Below are positions 41,776 through 52,700 of a stretch of 64,000 nt of DNA, one piece after another. The position numbers were made by a program, and so were the translations under genes. A model generated the notes under the pieces. The model ran no database searches and was not told where the DNA came from. It saw nothing but the letters and a program-made list of their open reading frames with translations. Position 1 is the stretch's first letter. Each line of letters opens with the position of its first letter. This stretch comes from Flavobacteriales bacterium (GTDB lineage Bacteria; Bacteroidota; Bacteroidia; Flavobacteriales; UBA7312), in assembly GCA_016779995.1 (NCBI GenBank), contig JADHMO010000006.1, forward strand, positions 59,492 through 123,491. The letters run 5' to 3'.

Positions 41776-44255
41776 TCAATGATATTATCGTAGTCCGGAT
41801 TGCCTTGTATATGATTATCGTTGTCTTTATCTTCAAACTGATTTTTAATAACGTCTTTCAGTTCTTTTTTCTCTTTCTTAAAACCATCACTTAATGACTC
41901 TCTTAGTCGTAAGGTATTGTATGAAATCTGTGGGTCATCTACTGTGCCTTGCATTTTTAAGAACATAGTCATACCCTTAACACCATCGTCTTGAACGACA
42001 CCAAATTCGGACACCTTTTTCTTGTTTTCTCGTTTAAACTTATTGCCCAATATTTCATTCAATAGGATTTTAAACTCATAGTCCATAACGTTGTCAAAAG
42101 AGTGTGTTCCTGCTCCAGCAATATCTATGGCAGTAGAGTGAATTTCCATAAATGGTATGTCAATTAAGTTATTCTTAATCTCAATTTGGTTTTCTAAAGT
42201 AGAAAATTTTATTCGTTTTAATTCCTCTACACTAATATAATCTGACATCATCATTAAAGGCTCAAAGTCCAAAAGCTCACCGTTATTAATTTTTACATCA
42301 ATAAAAGAGTAGAGGTGCTTATCAATAGGGTTGAAGTATTTATCCCATTCATTTCTTAGGTAAATCTCTGAATCTATCTTTCCTTTCAAATGTTTGTGAC
42401 GCATTGTAGTTTGTCCGAAGTTATGAAACTCATAAAATAGCTGTCGTACATTAATATTGTCTAGCCCTGTTGTGCTAATCAGTCTTAATTTACCATCTTT
42501 AACTTGCTCAAAAGTGAGGTTTGAAGTAATCTTTCCTGACATAGTTTCTAGCACAATATCCTTTGCTTTGAGCAATTTGTTTTTATAGCTAATTTTTGAG
42601 GAAAAGTTTCGCATGTGGAAACGGTCGAAAGTTAAGTCTAATAGATTGAGGTTTATGTTAGCAACAATATCGTTAGGCAAATTTATGGCTTGAGGCTTAC
42701 TTTCTTGGGGTGTTTCTGTGGTCTTTTTTGTATCATCTAAAAATTCGTCTACTATCATCCAGTCAGAGCTGAGATTACCGGCAATTTTTAAATTAGCATT
42801 TTTAAGGAATAAATAGGAAAATACATTTTCAATACCTCCAACAAAATTGATTTTACTCTCTTTGGCAAGAGTGCCATTAAATGCTGAGATGTTCACATTG
42901 TCATCGATAAGCTTTAAGTGAAGCTTAGCATCGCTTAATTGGGGGCTTTGTTGGTCACTATGAAAGCTTAAGTTATTGATAGTTAAATCTGCTGTCTTTT
43001 CAGCCATTGCCAAGTCATATGTGACTTTGTTTTTGAGGCCTATTTTCCCCTTGTATGTGCCTTTGATTTGAGCGTCACCGATTAAGGATTTAAAATCGTG
43101 TTCATAGCCCCATTTCTCTATTTCAGAGAGTTGCATTTGAGTGTTGAAATCAGTAATAAGGGTAGGGTTTTCGAGCCCTTGTATAGTGGCATTAGCTTGA
43201 ACTAACTCGCCATTTGCTATAAATTGTATGTTGTCGAGTTTTATTTCTGTAGTTGCGTCTGTGCGCTGCTTACCATTAGAATAACTTCCCTTCAAAGATG
43301 TCTCATTCATCTCAAAAGGTAAATCTTTGCCTTTTATATAGCCTTCTTTCAAATCAAAATCAACCTTTATATAGGCTTCTTTCTGTTGGTCGCTGATGTA
43401 ATTAAATTTAATAGCACTTTTTCCTTGAAGTTCATAGCCTTCTAAAGCTGAAAGATAATTTTTAGGAATGAGATTTAAAGTGGGTTCTAGTTCGAATTCA
43501 GATGTGTTTAATTTGACTGTCATAGCTTTGTCTGTACTCTCAAAGTCTAAGTCAAGTTGTATGTCGTTTATAGCTATGGCTGATTTAATATTTAATCCTA
43601 ATGAATCTATAACGATGTCACCATTGACATTTAATTTTTTTGATGGTAGGTGATTTATGCCGTCTAAAATCAGTTTTTCGTTAGTGATATCCCCTTCCAA
43701 ATTGATTTCTGTTCTACCATTATTTATGCTTAGTTGTAGTTGGCTTTCATTATTGATAAAAATGGACTGAATTTCGTCAGTAGCATAAGAAATTTTAAAA
43801 TTTTCTAAGTTGATGTTTTCTAAGCCAAAGTCTATATTTTCTTCCTGTGAGCTATCTTGAGTACTGTGCCAAATTTCATAGTTTGGCAAACTGTCTTTGT
43901 AATAAATTGATGCAAAGCCATTTTTTAATGTTAGTTCTTGAATGATATAAATATTGTTGTATAAATCTAGTGCGTTAAATTTCAGCTGGAGTAACTCTAT
44001 TTCACACAAAGTATCTTCTTGAAAAGCATCAATAGCAAGAATATTGTTGAGTTCAACACTAGCAAATGGGAAATTTTTAATGACAGAAAACTCAATATCA
44101 CCAATATTGATAGGTGATTTCAAGCGTTTGTTTATTTCTTTTATTACTGCTTGTTCTAGGTCATCTTGTTGGTAATAGACGTAGGCAGCAGAAGAACCAA
44201 CCAATAAAATGGTTAATACAATCAGGGCGAGTAAAATACGTTTAAGAATGCGCAT
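41763..44255 (-). CDS. AsmA-family protein
   Basis: This 830-aa protein has one N-terminal membrane helix (about residues 5-27) and a long beta-rich periplasmic part. The N-terminus (LKSPINIGDIEFSVIKNFPFASVELNNILA) and the C-terminal MKMQGTVDDPQISYN are typical of the AsmA/TamB-like group, whose long beta grooves are thought to carry phospholipids between membranes. The last 50 residues are charged (KKEKKELKD, EDKDNDN). It is in a minus-strand run with the downstream kinase gene overlapping its end by 13 bases, hinting at envelope sensing, which is inference. Confidence 0.8.
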   Translation of the reverse strand: MRILKRILLALIVLTILLVGSSAAYVYYQQDDLEQAVIKEINKRLKSPINIGDIEFSVIKNFPFASVELNNILAIDAFQEDTLCEIELLQLKFNALDLYNNIYIIQELTLKNGFASIYYKDSLPNYEIWHSTQDSSQEENIDFGLENINLENFKISYATDEIQSIFINNESQLQLSINNGRTEINLEGDITNEKLILDGINHLPSKKLNVNGDIVIDSLGLNIKSAIAINDIQLDLDFESTDKAMTVKLNTSEFELEPTLNLIPKNYLSALEGYELQGKSAIKFNYISDQQKEAYIKVDFDLKEGYIKGKDLPFEMNETSLKGSYSNGKQRTDATTEIKLDNIQFIANGELVQANATIQGLENPTLITDFNTQMQLSEIEKWGYEHDFKSLIGDAQIKGTYKGKIGLKNKVTYDLAMAEKTADLTINNLSFHSDQQSPQLSDAKLHLKLIDDNVNISAFNGTLAKESKINFVGGIENVFSYLFLKNANLKIAGNLSSDWMIVDEFLDDTKKTTETPQESKPQAINLPNDIVANINLNLLDLTFDRFHMRNFSSKISYKNKLLKAKDIVLETMSGKITSNLTFEQVKDGKLRLISTTGLDNINVRQLFYEFHNFGQTTMRHKHLKGKIDSEIYLRNEWDKYFNPIDKHLYSFIDVKINNGELLDFEPLMMMSDYISVEELKRIKFSTLENQIEIKNNLIDIPFMEIHSTAIDIAGAGTHSFDNVMDYEFKILLNEILGNKFKRENKKKVSEFGVVQDDGVKGMTMFLKMQGTVDDPQISYNTLRLRESLSDGFKKEKKELKDVIKNQFEDKDNDNHIQGNPDYDNIIEWEE

Positions 44256-44294
44256 AATTTTTTAACGGCTAGATTAAAATAGTATTATGCTAAA

Positions 44295-45140
44295 TTAAAT
44301 CATTTTTAGCATTGATACTTCTTTATCACTTAAAAATCTGTATCTGCCTCTAGTAATATCTTTTTTGGTCAACCCTCCAAAATATACTCTGTCCATTCTT
44401 ACAATTTTGTATCCTAAGTGAGCAAATAAGGTTTTTAATGTGCTGTTTTTACCGATATGAATTTCAACACCAACTTCTTTTTTAGGTGAATTTTGAATGT
44501 AAGAAATAGTTTCGATATCTACCACGTGTCCATCTACACTAATTCCTTCTTTTATTTTGTTTAAGTCTGCCGCTTTTAGGTTTTTATCTAGTGTAATGTG
44601 ATATATTTTTTTAACTCGCTGTTTAGGGTAGGTTAGCTTTTTGGATAGTTCGCCATCGTTAGTAAATAATAAAAGACCAGAAGTAATTCTATCTAGGCGT
44701 CCGACAGGATAAAGCCGTTCTTTACAGGCTTTAGCAATGAGTTCGTATACATTTTTCTTTTTAGGATCGTCAGTGCTCGTTAGGTAGTCTTTGGGTTTGT
44801 TTAATAGTAAATAACGCTTGGTTTCAGAGGCTATGGTTTCTTTATTGAATTTAACGGTATCTGTTGGCATTACTCTAAAGCCCATCTCTACAATAATTTT
44901 ACCATTGACTTGTACGAGTCCTGCTTTTATAAGATTATCGGCTTCTCTACGTGAACTTATTCCAGAATGTGCAATGAACTGATTTAATCGCATGCCAGGC
45001 TTATCGCTTTTTACAGGCTTTTTGGATATACGTTTAGCAAAGGGTTTTTTAAAAGCAGACTTTTTATTATCTCCTTTATTGAAACCATTTTTAGAATCCT
45101 CTTTCTTACTTTTGTTAAAACTCTTATTCTTTTTTTCCAT
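44295..45140 (-). CDS. RluB/RsuA-type pseudouridine synthase
   Basis: From MEKKNKSFNK the product is 281 aa. It has a Lys-rich N-terminal extension of about 45 residues, an S4 RNA-binding domain (MRLNQFIAHSGISSRREADN), then the catalytic domain with GRLDRITSGLLLFTND containing the catalytic Asp. The order and R-L-D-x-x-T-S-G-L motif fit the RluB/RluE/RsuA group that modifies 23S or 16S rRNA; Bacteroidota members with the charged extension are usually grouped with RluB. The longer frame to 45179 would overlap yraN and adds nothing conserved. Confidence 0.88.
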   Translation of the reverse strand: MEKKNKSFNKSKKEDSKNGFNKGDNKKSAFKKPFAKRISKKPVKSDKPGMRLNQFIAHSGISSRREADNLIKAGLVQVNGKIIVEMGFRVMPTDTVKFNKETIASETKRYLLLNKPKDYLTSTDDPKKKNVYELIAKACKERLYPVGRLDRITSGLLLFTNDGELSKKLTYPKQRVKKIYHITLDKNLKAADLNKIKEGISVDGHVVDIETISYIQNSPKKEVGVEIHIGKNSTLKTLFAHLGYKIVRMDRVYFGGLTKKDITRGRYRFLSDKEVSMLKMI

Positions 45141-45175
45141 CTCCCAAATTTGTGCAAAGGTAGCTAAATCACTTC

Positions 45176-45526
45176 TCAAAATACATTTTCTAGGTGCTCA
45201 ATCTTTGTTTTTCCGTTTTTTAGCACTATGCTGATAATGTCGAAACGCAGTTCTAGTTCCAATTCATTAATTTCTAAATAGGCTTCGGCGGCTTCTTTCA
45301 TTAGGGTTTCTTTACGAAGACTAACAAACTCTTTGGGTTGTCCATAACGCTCAGTGCTTCTAGTTTTGACTTCAACAAAAACTATGGTCTTTTTATCTTG
45401 AGATATAATGTCGATTTCGGCTTTTTGCCAACGCCAGTTTCTCTCTAATATTTGATGTTTTTTACAGGCTAAAAAGTGCAAAGCTATAGCTTCACCTTGA
45501 CGCCCTATTTCATGGGCTTTGTTCAT
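45176..45526 (-). CDS. YraN family protein (UPF0102)
   Basis: This 116-aa protein has the YraN nuclease-like fold: GRQGEAIALHFLACKKHQILERNWRW at the N-terminus, then the D-x(n)-E-x-K core EIDIISQDKK...VFVEVKTRS and RFDIISIV. The core resembles Holliday-junction resolvases and restriction-like nucleases, but activity has rarely been shown for the family. It overlaps the end of the LD-carboxypeptidase gene by 17 bases. Confidence 0.88.
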   Translation of the reverse strand: MNKAHEIGRQGEAIALHFLACKKHQILERNWRWQKAEIDIISQDKKTIVFVEVKTRSTERYGQPKEFVSLRKETLMKEAAEAYLEINELELELRFDIISIVLKNGKTKIEHLENVF

Positions 45527-46433
45527 AGTTTAAGCTAGATTGTTTATCTACTTTAAGTTCAGCTATCACGCCCAATTTCAGTGCTCTATTGTCTTTTATG
45601 TGTCCAGCAGGAAAACCAAAACAAACAGGGTAGTTGTACTCAGAAACCATATCTTTGATGATTGATTCTGCATCTTTACCGAAAGGAATAGTATTGTCGT
45701 TCATTTTTGTCATTCCTCCCACAATTAGTCCTTTAAGATTAGATAACTTACCACTTCTTTTTAGGTTCATCATCATTCTATCTATATGGTATAAGTATTC
45801 GTCCAAGTCCTCTATAAACAATATTTTACCATCGGTGTTGAGGTCTGATGGGCTGCCAATTAGACTATATAAAATGGATAGATTGCCGCCAACGATTTGC
45901 CCTTTTGCCTGTCCAAATCTATTGTAAGGGTGGTGGTCTATTTCTATGCTTAAATGTTTTCCTAATAAAGCGTCTTTTAAACTCTTTAAAGCTTCAGAAG
46001 TATTACTAGAAAAACTTATTGGCATGGTGGAGTGTAAAGTAGCAATATTAAGTTTGTGTATGTGCGAGTGCAAAACCGTAATGTCACTAAATCCAGCTAA
46101 CCATTTGGGGTTTTTCTGAAATTGGCTGAAATCAATGTCATCAATTATACGAACGGTTCCATAGCCTCCACGAACACATAGAATAGCTTTAACCTCAGGA
46201 TTATCCAACATCGTTTGTAAGTCCTTAGTACGTTCATCATCTTTACCGGAAAATTGATGATGGCTATTAAAAAGGTGTTTACCAAATACAACATCTAAGC
46301 CCCAGCTTTTAATACATCCTACGGCTTCTTGTAATTCATCTCTGCTTATTTTTCGTGCAGTAGAAATTAAAGCTATTTTGTCACCTTCTTTTAAGTAAGG
46401 AGGTATGTGTAAACTAGATTGTTCTTTATTCAT
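45510..46433 (-). CDS. LD-carboxypeptidase (S66 family)
   Basis: This 307-aa serine peptidase removes the terminal D-Ala from peptidoglycan tetrapeptides during cell-wall recycling. S66 marks: CVRGGYGTVRIIDDID, the nucleophile serine in AGFSDITVLH, the acidic FIEDLDEYLYHIDRMM, and the catalytic His in GFPAGHIKDN. No signal peptide is seen, in keeping with a cytosolic role. It is first in the minus-strand run (LD-carboxypeptidase, yraN, rluB-type) and divergent from metG. Confidence 0.9.
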   Translation of the reverse strand: MNKEQSSLHIPPYLKEGDKIALISTARKISRDELQEAVGCIKSWGLDVVFGKHLFNSHHQFSGKDDERTKDLQTMLDNPEVKAILCVRGGYGTVRIIDDIDFSQFQKNPKWLAGFSDITVLHSHIHKLNIATLHSTMPISFSSNTSEALKSLKDALLGKHLSIEIDHHPYNRFGQAKGQIVGGNLSILYSLIGSPSDLNTDGKILFIEDLDEYLYHIDRMMMNLKRSGKLSNLKGLIVGGMTKMNDNTIPFGKDAESIIKDMVSEYNYPVCFGFPAGHIKDNRALKLGVIAELKVDKQSSLNYEQSP

Positions 46434-46456
46434 CGTTTAGGTATGATACCTTTTAA

Positions 46457-46464
46457 TATCTTTG
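46457..46464 (+). promoter_or_regulatory. -7 box of metG
   Basis: TATCTTTG matches TAnnTTTG and lies 26 bases before the ATG at 46491. No strong TTG at the standard -33 distance was seen. Confidence 0.45.
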
Positions 46465-46490
46465 CGAAGATAAATTTTTAGAACAAGTTA

Positions 46491-48176
46491 ATGACAAAAA
46501 AAAGATATACGGTCACTTCTGCTTTGCCTTACGCCAACGGACCTTTACATATTGGACACATTGCTGGAGCATATCTTCCTGCTGATATTTATGTTCGTTA
46601 CAGAAAATCAAAACAAGATGATGTCTTATTTGTTTGTGGCTCTGACGAGCATGGTGCTGCTATAACATTAAGAGCAAAAAAAGAAGGGCTTAGTCCACAA
46701 GAAATTGTTGACACTTATCATCAGCTTAATAAACAATCGTTTGCTGACTTTGGCATTAACTTCGATATTTATCATCGTACTTCAGATCCATTGCATCATC
46801 AAACCGCTCAAGAATTCTTTGAGGTTTTACACGAAAAAGGGGTGTTTACAGAAAGTGTATCTCAACAGTTTTATGATGAAGAGCATCAACAGTTTTTAGC
46901 CGACAGATACATTGTTGGAACCTGTCCAAAGTGTGGTAACGATAATGCTTATGGCGATCAATGTGAAAAATGTGGTTCAGCTTTAAGTCCTACTGAGTTG
47001 ATAAATCCAAAATCTACTCTGAGTGGTAACGAACCAGTAATGAAAGAAACTAAACATTGGTACCTGCCTATGCAAGATCACGAGGACTGGCTGAAAGATT
47101 GGATAGAAAATGGCGTTTTTAATGGAAAACAACTACATAACCCAAAGCATTGGCGTTCTCAAGTCATTGGTCAGTGCAAATCATGGATTGATGGCGGCTT
47201 AAGAGAACGTGCTATGACACGCGATTTAGACTGGGGGGTAAAAGTGCCTATTGAAGGGGCTGAAGGTAAAGTTTTATACGTGTGGTTAGACGCGCCCATT
47301 GGCTACATTTCAGCCACCAAACAATGGGCTCTTGAAAACAATAAAAATTGGCAAGACTATTGGCAAAATGATGCTGAACTTATTCATTTCATAGGTAAAG
47401 ATAATATCGTTTTTCATGCTATTATTTTCCCTATTATTTTAAAGACTCACGGCGATTTTGTATTGCCTACCAATGTTCCGGCTAATGAGTTCTTAAATTT
47501 GGAAGGTCAAAAGCTATCTACCTCTAGAAATTGGGCGATTTGGCTACACGATTATTTGAAAGATTTCGAGGGTCAACAGGATGTGCTACGTTATGCCTTA
47601 TGTTCTACTGCTCCTGAATCCAAAGACACTGATTTTACATGGGCTGACTTTCAAACTAGAAACAACAGTGAGTTAGTCGGAATTTTTGGCAATTTTATTA
47701 ATAGAGTGGTTGTGCTAACCAACAAATATTGGGATGGTCATGTTCCTACTAAAGACAAATTTACTTCTTATGATGAAGAAGTGTTAGAAGAGCTTTCTAA
47801 TTGCGCTGAAAAAGTCGGGCAATTGATTGAAAACTACAAGTTGAGAGAAGCCTTATCGGAAGTAATGAATTTAGCTCGATTGGGGAATAAATATTTGGCA
47901 GATACTGAGCCTTGGAAGTTGAAAAAAACAGACGAAAAAAGAACTCAAACGATTTTAAATATTGCTTTACAAATTGCGGCTCATCTTTCAGTATTATCTG
48001 AGCCTTTTCTGCCATTCACAGCTCAAAAATTGAGTGATATGCTAAATATTGAACTTGGTCGCTGGGATAAGATTGAAGAATTACAGTCGGGGCATAAAAT
48101 CAATGGAGCAAATTTGTTATTCTCCAAGATTGAAGACGAAGTTATTGAACAACAGTTGTCAAAACTAAAAGCTTAA
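46491..48176 (+). CDS. metG: Methionyl-tRNA synthetase, short form without C-terminal tRNA-binding domain
   Basis: This 561-aa class I synthetase charges tRNA-Met. The HIGH motif is PLHIGHI (18-24); the zinc knuckle [18 protein letters not shown] has two CxxC pairs; the KMSKS equivalent is KLSTS ([13 protein letters not shown]), the form found in many MetG1 enzymes. The helical anticodon domain is complete, but the protein stops after it ([23 protein letters not shown]) and lacks the EMAPII-like tRNA-binding domain of about 110 residues that many Flavobacteriia MetG proteins (about 690 aa) carry. The stop is followed by an unrelated secreted esterase gene. Confidence 0.95.
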   Translation: MTKKRYTVTSALPYANGPLHIGHIAGAYLPADIYVRYRKSKQDDVLFVCGSDEHGAAITLRAKKEGLSPQEIVDTYHQLNKQSFADFGINFDIYHRTSDPLHHQTAQEFFEVLHEKGVFTESVSQQFYDEEHQQFLADRYIVGTCPKCGNDNAYGDQCEKCGSALSPTELINPKSTLSGNEPVMKETKHWYLPMQDHEDWLKDWIENGVFNGKQLHNPKHWRSQVIGQCKSWIDGGLRERAMTRDLDWGVKVPIEGAEGKVLYVWLDAPIGYISATKQWALENNKNWQDYWQNDAELIHFIGKDNIVFHAIIFPIILKTHGDFVLPTNVPANEFLNLEGQKLSTSRNWAIWLHDYLKDFEGQQDVLRYALCSTAPESKDTDFTWADFQTRNNSELVGIFGNFINRVVVLTNKYWDGHVPTKDKFTSYDEEVLEELSNCAEKVGQLIENYKLREALSEVMNLARLGNKYLADTEPWKLKKTDEKRTQTILNIALQIAAHLSVLSEPFLPFTAQKLSDMLNIELGRWDKIEELQSGHKINGANLLFSKIEDEVIEQQLSKLKA

Positions 48177-48207
48177 ATTACTATATTTGAGCATACAAAT
48201 TAAAATC

Positions 48208-49395
48208 ATGAAGTACGTTTTAATTGCTCTATTGTTTTTTACATCTACTCAGCTTTTCTCACAGTGTGATGGGCGTTATGAAAGTGAAATTTTTGATGAA
48301 GTTTCCAAAACCGTTGTTGAATATACAGATGTTTACGATTGGTCAGCTTTAGACTCTGGCTTGGATATGGATATTTACCAGCCTGTGGGCGATACAGCTA
48401 TAAATAGACCGGTATTAATTTTCGCACATGGTGGGGTTTATGTCACAGGCAACAAAGATAATCCGCCAATGATAAGTCTTTGTGAAGCCTTTGCTAAGCG
48501 AGGATACGTTACTGCATCGATTCAATATCGTCTGACTTCCTCATTAAGTTTGCTCAGTCCTAATGCTTCGGATATTTTTTCACAAACGGTACTTAACTCG
48601 GTGTCCGATATGAAAGCTGCAGTTCGTTATTTTAGAAAAGATGTTGCTGAGAATAATAATGCTTATGGAATAAATCCTAATTTCATTTTTGTTGGAGGAT
48701 ATTCCGCAGGAGCTGTAACGGCGGCTCATTTATCTGTCATTGATGACAATCAAGTTCCTGCTGAATTCCAATCCTTTTATGATGAAGCAGGAGGAATAGA
48801 AGGCAACAGTGGTAATAGTGGTTATTCCTCTGAAGTTAGCGGAGCAATTTTATTGGCTGGGGCTATCAATACTCTTGACTTTATTGATGCTGATGACGAG
48901 CCAACAGTTAGTTTGCACGCTTCAGATGATAATACTGTTAGCTACGAATGTGCTAATGCCTTGGGAAATGCATCGCTACCTTATTTGTGTGGTTCTGGCA
49001 AAATCCATGAAGAGTTGGAGAATGTCGGTGTGATTAATGATTTGTATACTTTTCCTTCTGGGGGTCATGCTGCACCAATTTTAGATATAGAAGGAACAAC
49101 AGTTCCATTCATCAGTGATTTTTTATATAATTTGATTTGTCAATCAACTTCTGTTGATGACACAGAATCGCCATTGTTTTCAGTGTATCCAAATCCTTGC
49201 CAAAATTATTTAAATATTGAAAATTTAAATAGAGTAAACAGTGTAGTTGTTGTTGATATGTTGGGTAACATTGTGCTAGAATCACAAATTAACTCTGGTA
49301 TGAATCAAATTAATACGCACGCACTTAGCCAAGGTGTTTATTTCATATATTCCACAGAAGAAATTTCGGAAAAGCAACTGTTTGTCAAAAATTAA
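48208..49395 (+). CDS. Secreted alpha/beta-hydrolase (carboxylesterase) with T9SS tail
   Basis: From MKYVLIALLF the product is 395 aa with a signal peptide ending LFSQ. It has the esterase features HGGVYVTG (oxyanion-hole HGG), the nucleophile elbow GGYSAGAVTAAH (GxSxG), a later DDEPTVSLHASDD acid region and GGHAAP (catalytic His). The last 75 residues are a T9SS type A sorting domain (FSVYPNPCQNYLNIENL, VVVDMLGNIV, LSQGVYFIY), so it is exported across the outer membrane. Substrate is unknown; an ester of a polysaccharide or lipid is plausible. It has two cysteines at the mature N-terminus and mid-chain. Confidence 0.85.
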   Translation: MKYVLIALLFFTSTQLFSQCDGRYESEIFDEVSKTVVEYTDVYDWSALDSGLDMDIYQPVGDTAINRPVLIFAHGGVYVTGNKDNPPMISLCEAFAKRGYVTASIQYRLTSSLSLLSPNASDIFSQTVLNSVSDMKAAVRYFRKDVAENNNAYGINPNFIFVGGYSAGAVTAAHLSVIDDNQVPAEFQSFYDEAGGIEGNSGNSGYSSEVSGAILLAGAINTLDFIDADDEPTVSLHASDDNTVSYECANALGNASLPYLCGSGKIHEELENVGVINDLYTFPSGGHAAPILDIEGTTVPFISDFLYNLICQSTSVDDTESPLFSVYPNPCQNYLNIENLNRVNSVVVVDMLGNIVLESQINSGMNQINTHALSQGVYFIYSTEEISEKQLFVKN

Positions 49396-49580
49396 TCCAA
49401 TAAGATTATTAAAGAACAACAAAAAATAAATATCAAGTATAAGGATATTTGTACGTTGAAAAGACGGAATACTCTATAAGCTAGAATAGCGTATTTTTTT
49501 GAGTTAAAACAAAGTAAAAAAAGTAAGAAAATGTAAGTTGAAATTAAAGCTGTAAAAGCTTCTAAGAGGTTGATTTTCAT
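49392..49580 (-). CDS. Possible small membrane protein (62 aa), doubtful
   Basis: This frame starts MKINLLEAFTALISTYIFLL and is hydrophobic, with two possible membrane helices (about residues 8-24 and 45-61) separated by a basic loop. It overlaps the convergent esterase stop by 4 bases. In support: it fills an otherwise empty gap and has a plausible start context. Against: A/T-rich DNA readily gives hydrophobic frames, and there is no homology I recognise. Confidence 0.2.
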   Translation of the reverse strand: MKINLLEAFTALISTYIFLLFLLCFNSKKYAILAYRVFRLFNVQISLYLIFIFCCSLIILLD

Positions 49581-49788
49581 AGTTTAAGGAGCAATAAATT
49601 ACCCTCAAATTTAGTAAAATTAATTCAATTATAAATTTAATTCATTTAACAGCTTAATTTTTTGTAATAAAATCAGATTAACACTCTTTTGTTTATTTCT
49701 TTTAATACTATCTTGTATATATGTAAAAACTTTGTTAATTTTTGTATCTTGCGAATCAAAATTTCAGATAATTTAAAACTTAAATATT
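49396..49788. other. 393-nt gap before the SprB-repeat gene
   Basis: No confident gene is present. A minus-strand frame of 62 codons (49392-49580) is described separately at low confidence. The right part (49600-49788) is extremely A/T rich and probably holds the promoter of the giant gene: TATCTTGC at 49745-49752 is a near match to TAnnTTTG, but TTG elements upstream are not at the usual distance. Confidence 0.5.
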
Positions 49789-52700
49789 TTGAAAATATTA
49801 GATAAGATAAAGGTAATAGCGATTTTTCTAGTTTGCTTTTCCTCCGTTCTTCAATCCTATGCTCAATGTGGCTCCTTTAATGTGATTGTTGTTCAAAACG
49901 ATTTATGTAACAGTAACGGAATTGTCGATGTGGTTTATTCCCATCCTTACAGCATAGAGGTTCAGTTCCCAAACTTTACAACAGCAACCTATAATTCTAC
50001 TCAAGACACTATTACTCTTACGGGTCTTTTTGGAGGTAATTATACCATTACCACACAAGATGTTAATAGTTGCTCTGAGTCAATTAGCTTAACGTCTAAT
50101 TCAATTGCCACTACTGTATTTAGTCCTACTTTTTTCACAAACGGCTACAACGTTAATTGCTATGGAGACTGTAATGGTCAAATTTTTGTAAACCTCACTA
50201 ATCCATCCGAATTGTATACTATTGATTGGTATATGGATTCAGTCTTTGGAGCACCTTTTTATAGCTCTACGACAGCGACTTCCAATAGTAGTAGTCAAAA
50301 TAATTTGTGCGCCGGTCAATACGTGTTTTTATTTACATCAGAATCGGGCTGTCAATCTACAAGAAATTATACTTTAAGAGAGCCTGATAGTTTAGATATT
50401 CAAGGTATAGCATCTGAAGTGGTCTGTAGTTCTGGGTCATCTGGTTCTGTTGAAATTGATGTGACTGGTGGTGTTGGAGAATCAATAAACAATGCTAATG
50501 GAAATGTTGTCGATACTTTAGATTACACATTTAGTTGGACAAGTACCAATGCATTTACTTCGACTGATGAAGATATTTTTGGACTTACATCAGGGGATTA
50601 TACCGTATCGGTTACTGATGCCAATGGTTGTACTGCGCAAAAGTTATTTAGTGTAGTTGATACAGTTGCACCGGTAACTTTGAGTTTGATTAGTCAAGAT
50701 AGTGTGAAATGTTTTGGACTTAATGACGGAGCCTTAGAAGTCTCTGCTTCTGGAGGTCGAGGCACTCTAGAATTTAGTATTGATAATGTGATTTGGCAAT
50801 CTTCTGGTCTTTTTGAAGATTTAACAGCTGGGTCTCATGATATATATGCAAGAGACACCAATGGATGTATTGGTGTAGGAACTTTTGTGGTGCTAACTTA
50901 TCCTGAAATATTTTTTGATGTATTGACTCATGATACTATTTTCTGTCAAGATTCTTTAGCTAACTTACATGTTCAAGCATACGGTGGTAATGCGCCTTAT
51001 CAGTATGTAATAAACATTCCTCAACTTACTGGTTTGTTTGAAGACTTGCCAGCTGCGGATTACACTATTTTTGCTGAGGACGCCTTTGGATGCTTAAAGG
51101 ATACTACACTTTCCGTAATAGAAGTTCCTTTCTTGTCTGTTGATGTTGAATCTACAGATTTATCTTGTTTTAATTCAGCAGACGGTTCTATAGTTGTTAC
51201 TCCTTCAAGTGGCACAACTCCGTATGATATAACAATTGGCACTTTGGATACTTTAACAAACACTAGTTTTCAGGTTTCAGACTTTGTCACTGGCGATTAT
51301 AATGTCTCTGTTGTTGATGCTAAAGGTTGTCCTTTTGACACTCTAATTCAGATAGCTGAGCCAGATGAAATTGTATTATCATTTGACAATGTGGTTAACT
51401 CCACATGTTTCGGTGCTGATAATGGTAGTATTGATATTACCCATACAGGTGGCGTCGGAGAATTAACATTTTCATGGTCAAAAGATGGTTTACCATTAGC
51501 TATTAATGCAGTTAGTGCTGTAGCACTTTCACCAGGAAGCTATTCCGTATTTGCTACTGATGAAACATTATGTGTATCTCAAACAATTGATACAGTAATT
51601 ACTGAGCCTTCTTTATTGGAGCTTTCAATCGATTCCATTTCAAATCCATTATGTTTTGGTGGTTCTGATGGTTATATTTCGGTTAGTTCCGTAGGTGGTA
51701 CTTTGCCTTATTCTTACAATTGGTATGGAGATACAGCAGTCATTAGCTCTGATTTCTTAAGCAATGTTTCCGATGGAGTATACAATGTTATTGTTACTGA
51801 TAACAATAATTGTAGCGATACTATTTTAAATATTGCTTTAAATCAACCTAATCAAATGTTATTAGTCAACCCAATTCCAAATGTTGATGTAGCATGTTTT
51901 GGAGCTTCTACAGGTCAAATAAACGTTGAGGTTATTGGAGGTACAGGTCCTTATAATTTTTCCTCACTACCTAATATTGGCAACACTAGTACGCCTGCGC
52001 CATCCTTTTTCACTATTTCGGATATCCCTAGTGGTCAATACCAGATTACCGTTATTGATAGCAATGGATGTGAATTTGGTGAAACTTTTGAAATACAGCA
52101 GAACACAGAGATACAGGCGCAATTTTCAGGAATCACCCCAGAAACTTGTAATGCTGATAACGGGCAAGTGACTGTAACTGCATCTGGTGGTGTTCCTAAT
52201 TATACCTATGATTGGGTTCAATCCGGTCAATCTTCATCAACAGCAATATTATTATCAGGAGGTGAAAATAAATTTGTTAAGATAACAGACTCTAAGAGTT
52301 GTGAGAAAGATTTTATGGTTTTTGTGCCAAAAATTGCTCCAGTTGAAATTACTTCTATCAATACAACAGACAACTTATGCTCAGGAGATACGCTAGGGGA
52401 GCTTAAGGTTACAGCTTTTGGTAGTGCTTATCCTTTTACTTATACTTTAAGTGGTGTAGGCAATGTGACATCATCCGACACTACTGCTACTTTTACCAAT
52501 TTATTATCAAACAGTTATACTCTTAGCGTAGCAGATAGTAACGGTTGTACCGATACCCAATCGTCAGTTTTAATTGAAGAAAATTTTGTTATTACTGTTG
52601 AGATTGACCCTTCTTCAACGACAATGCTTGCTTGTAATGGTGATGATAATGGTAAAATATTCTTGAATATTCAAGGAGGTAATCCATTCCCTGGAAATTA

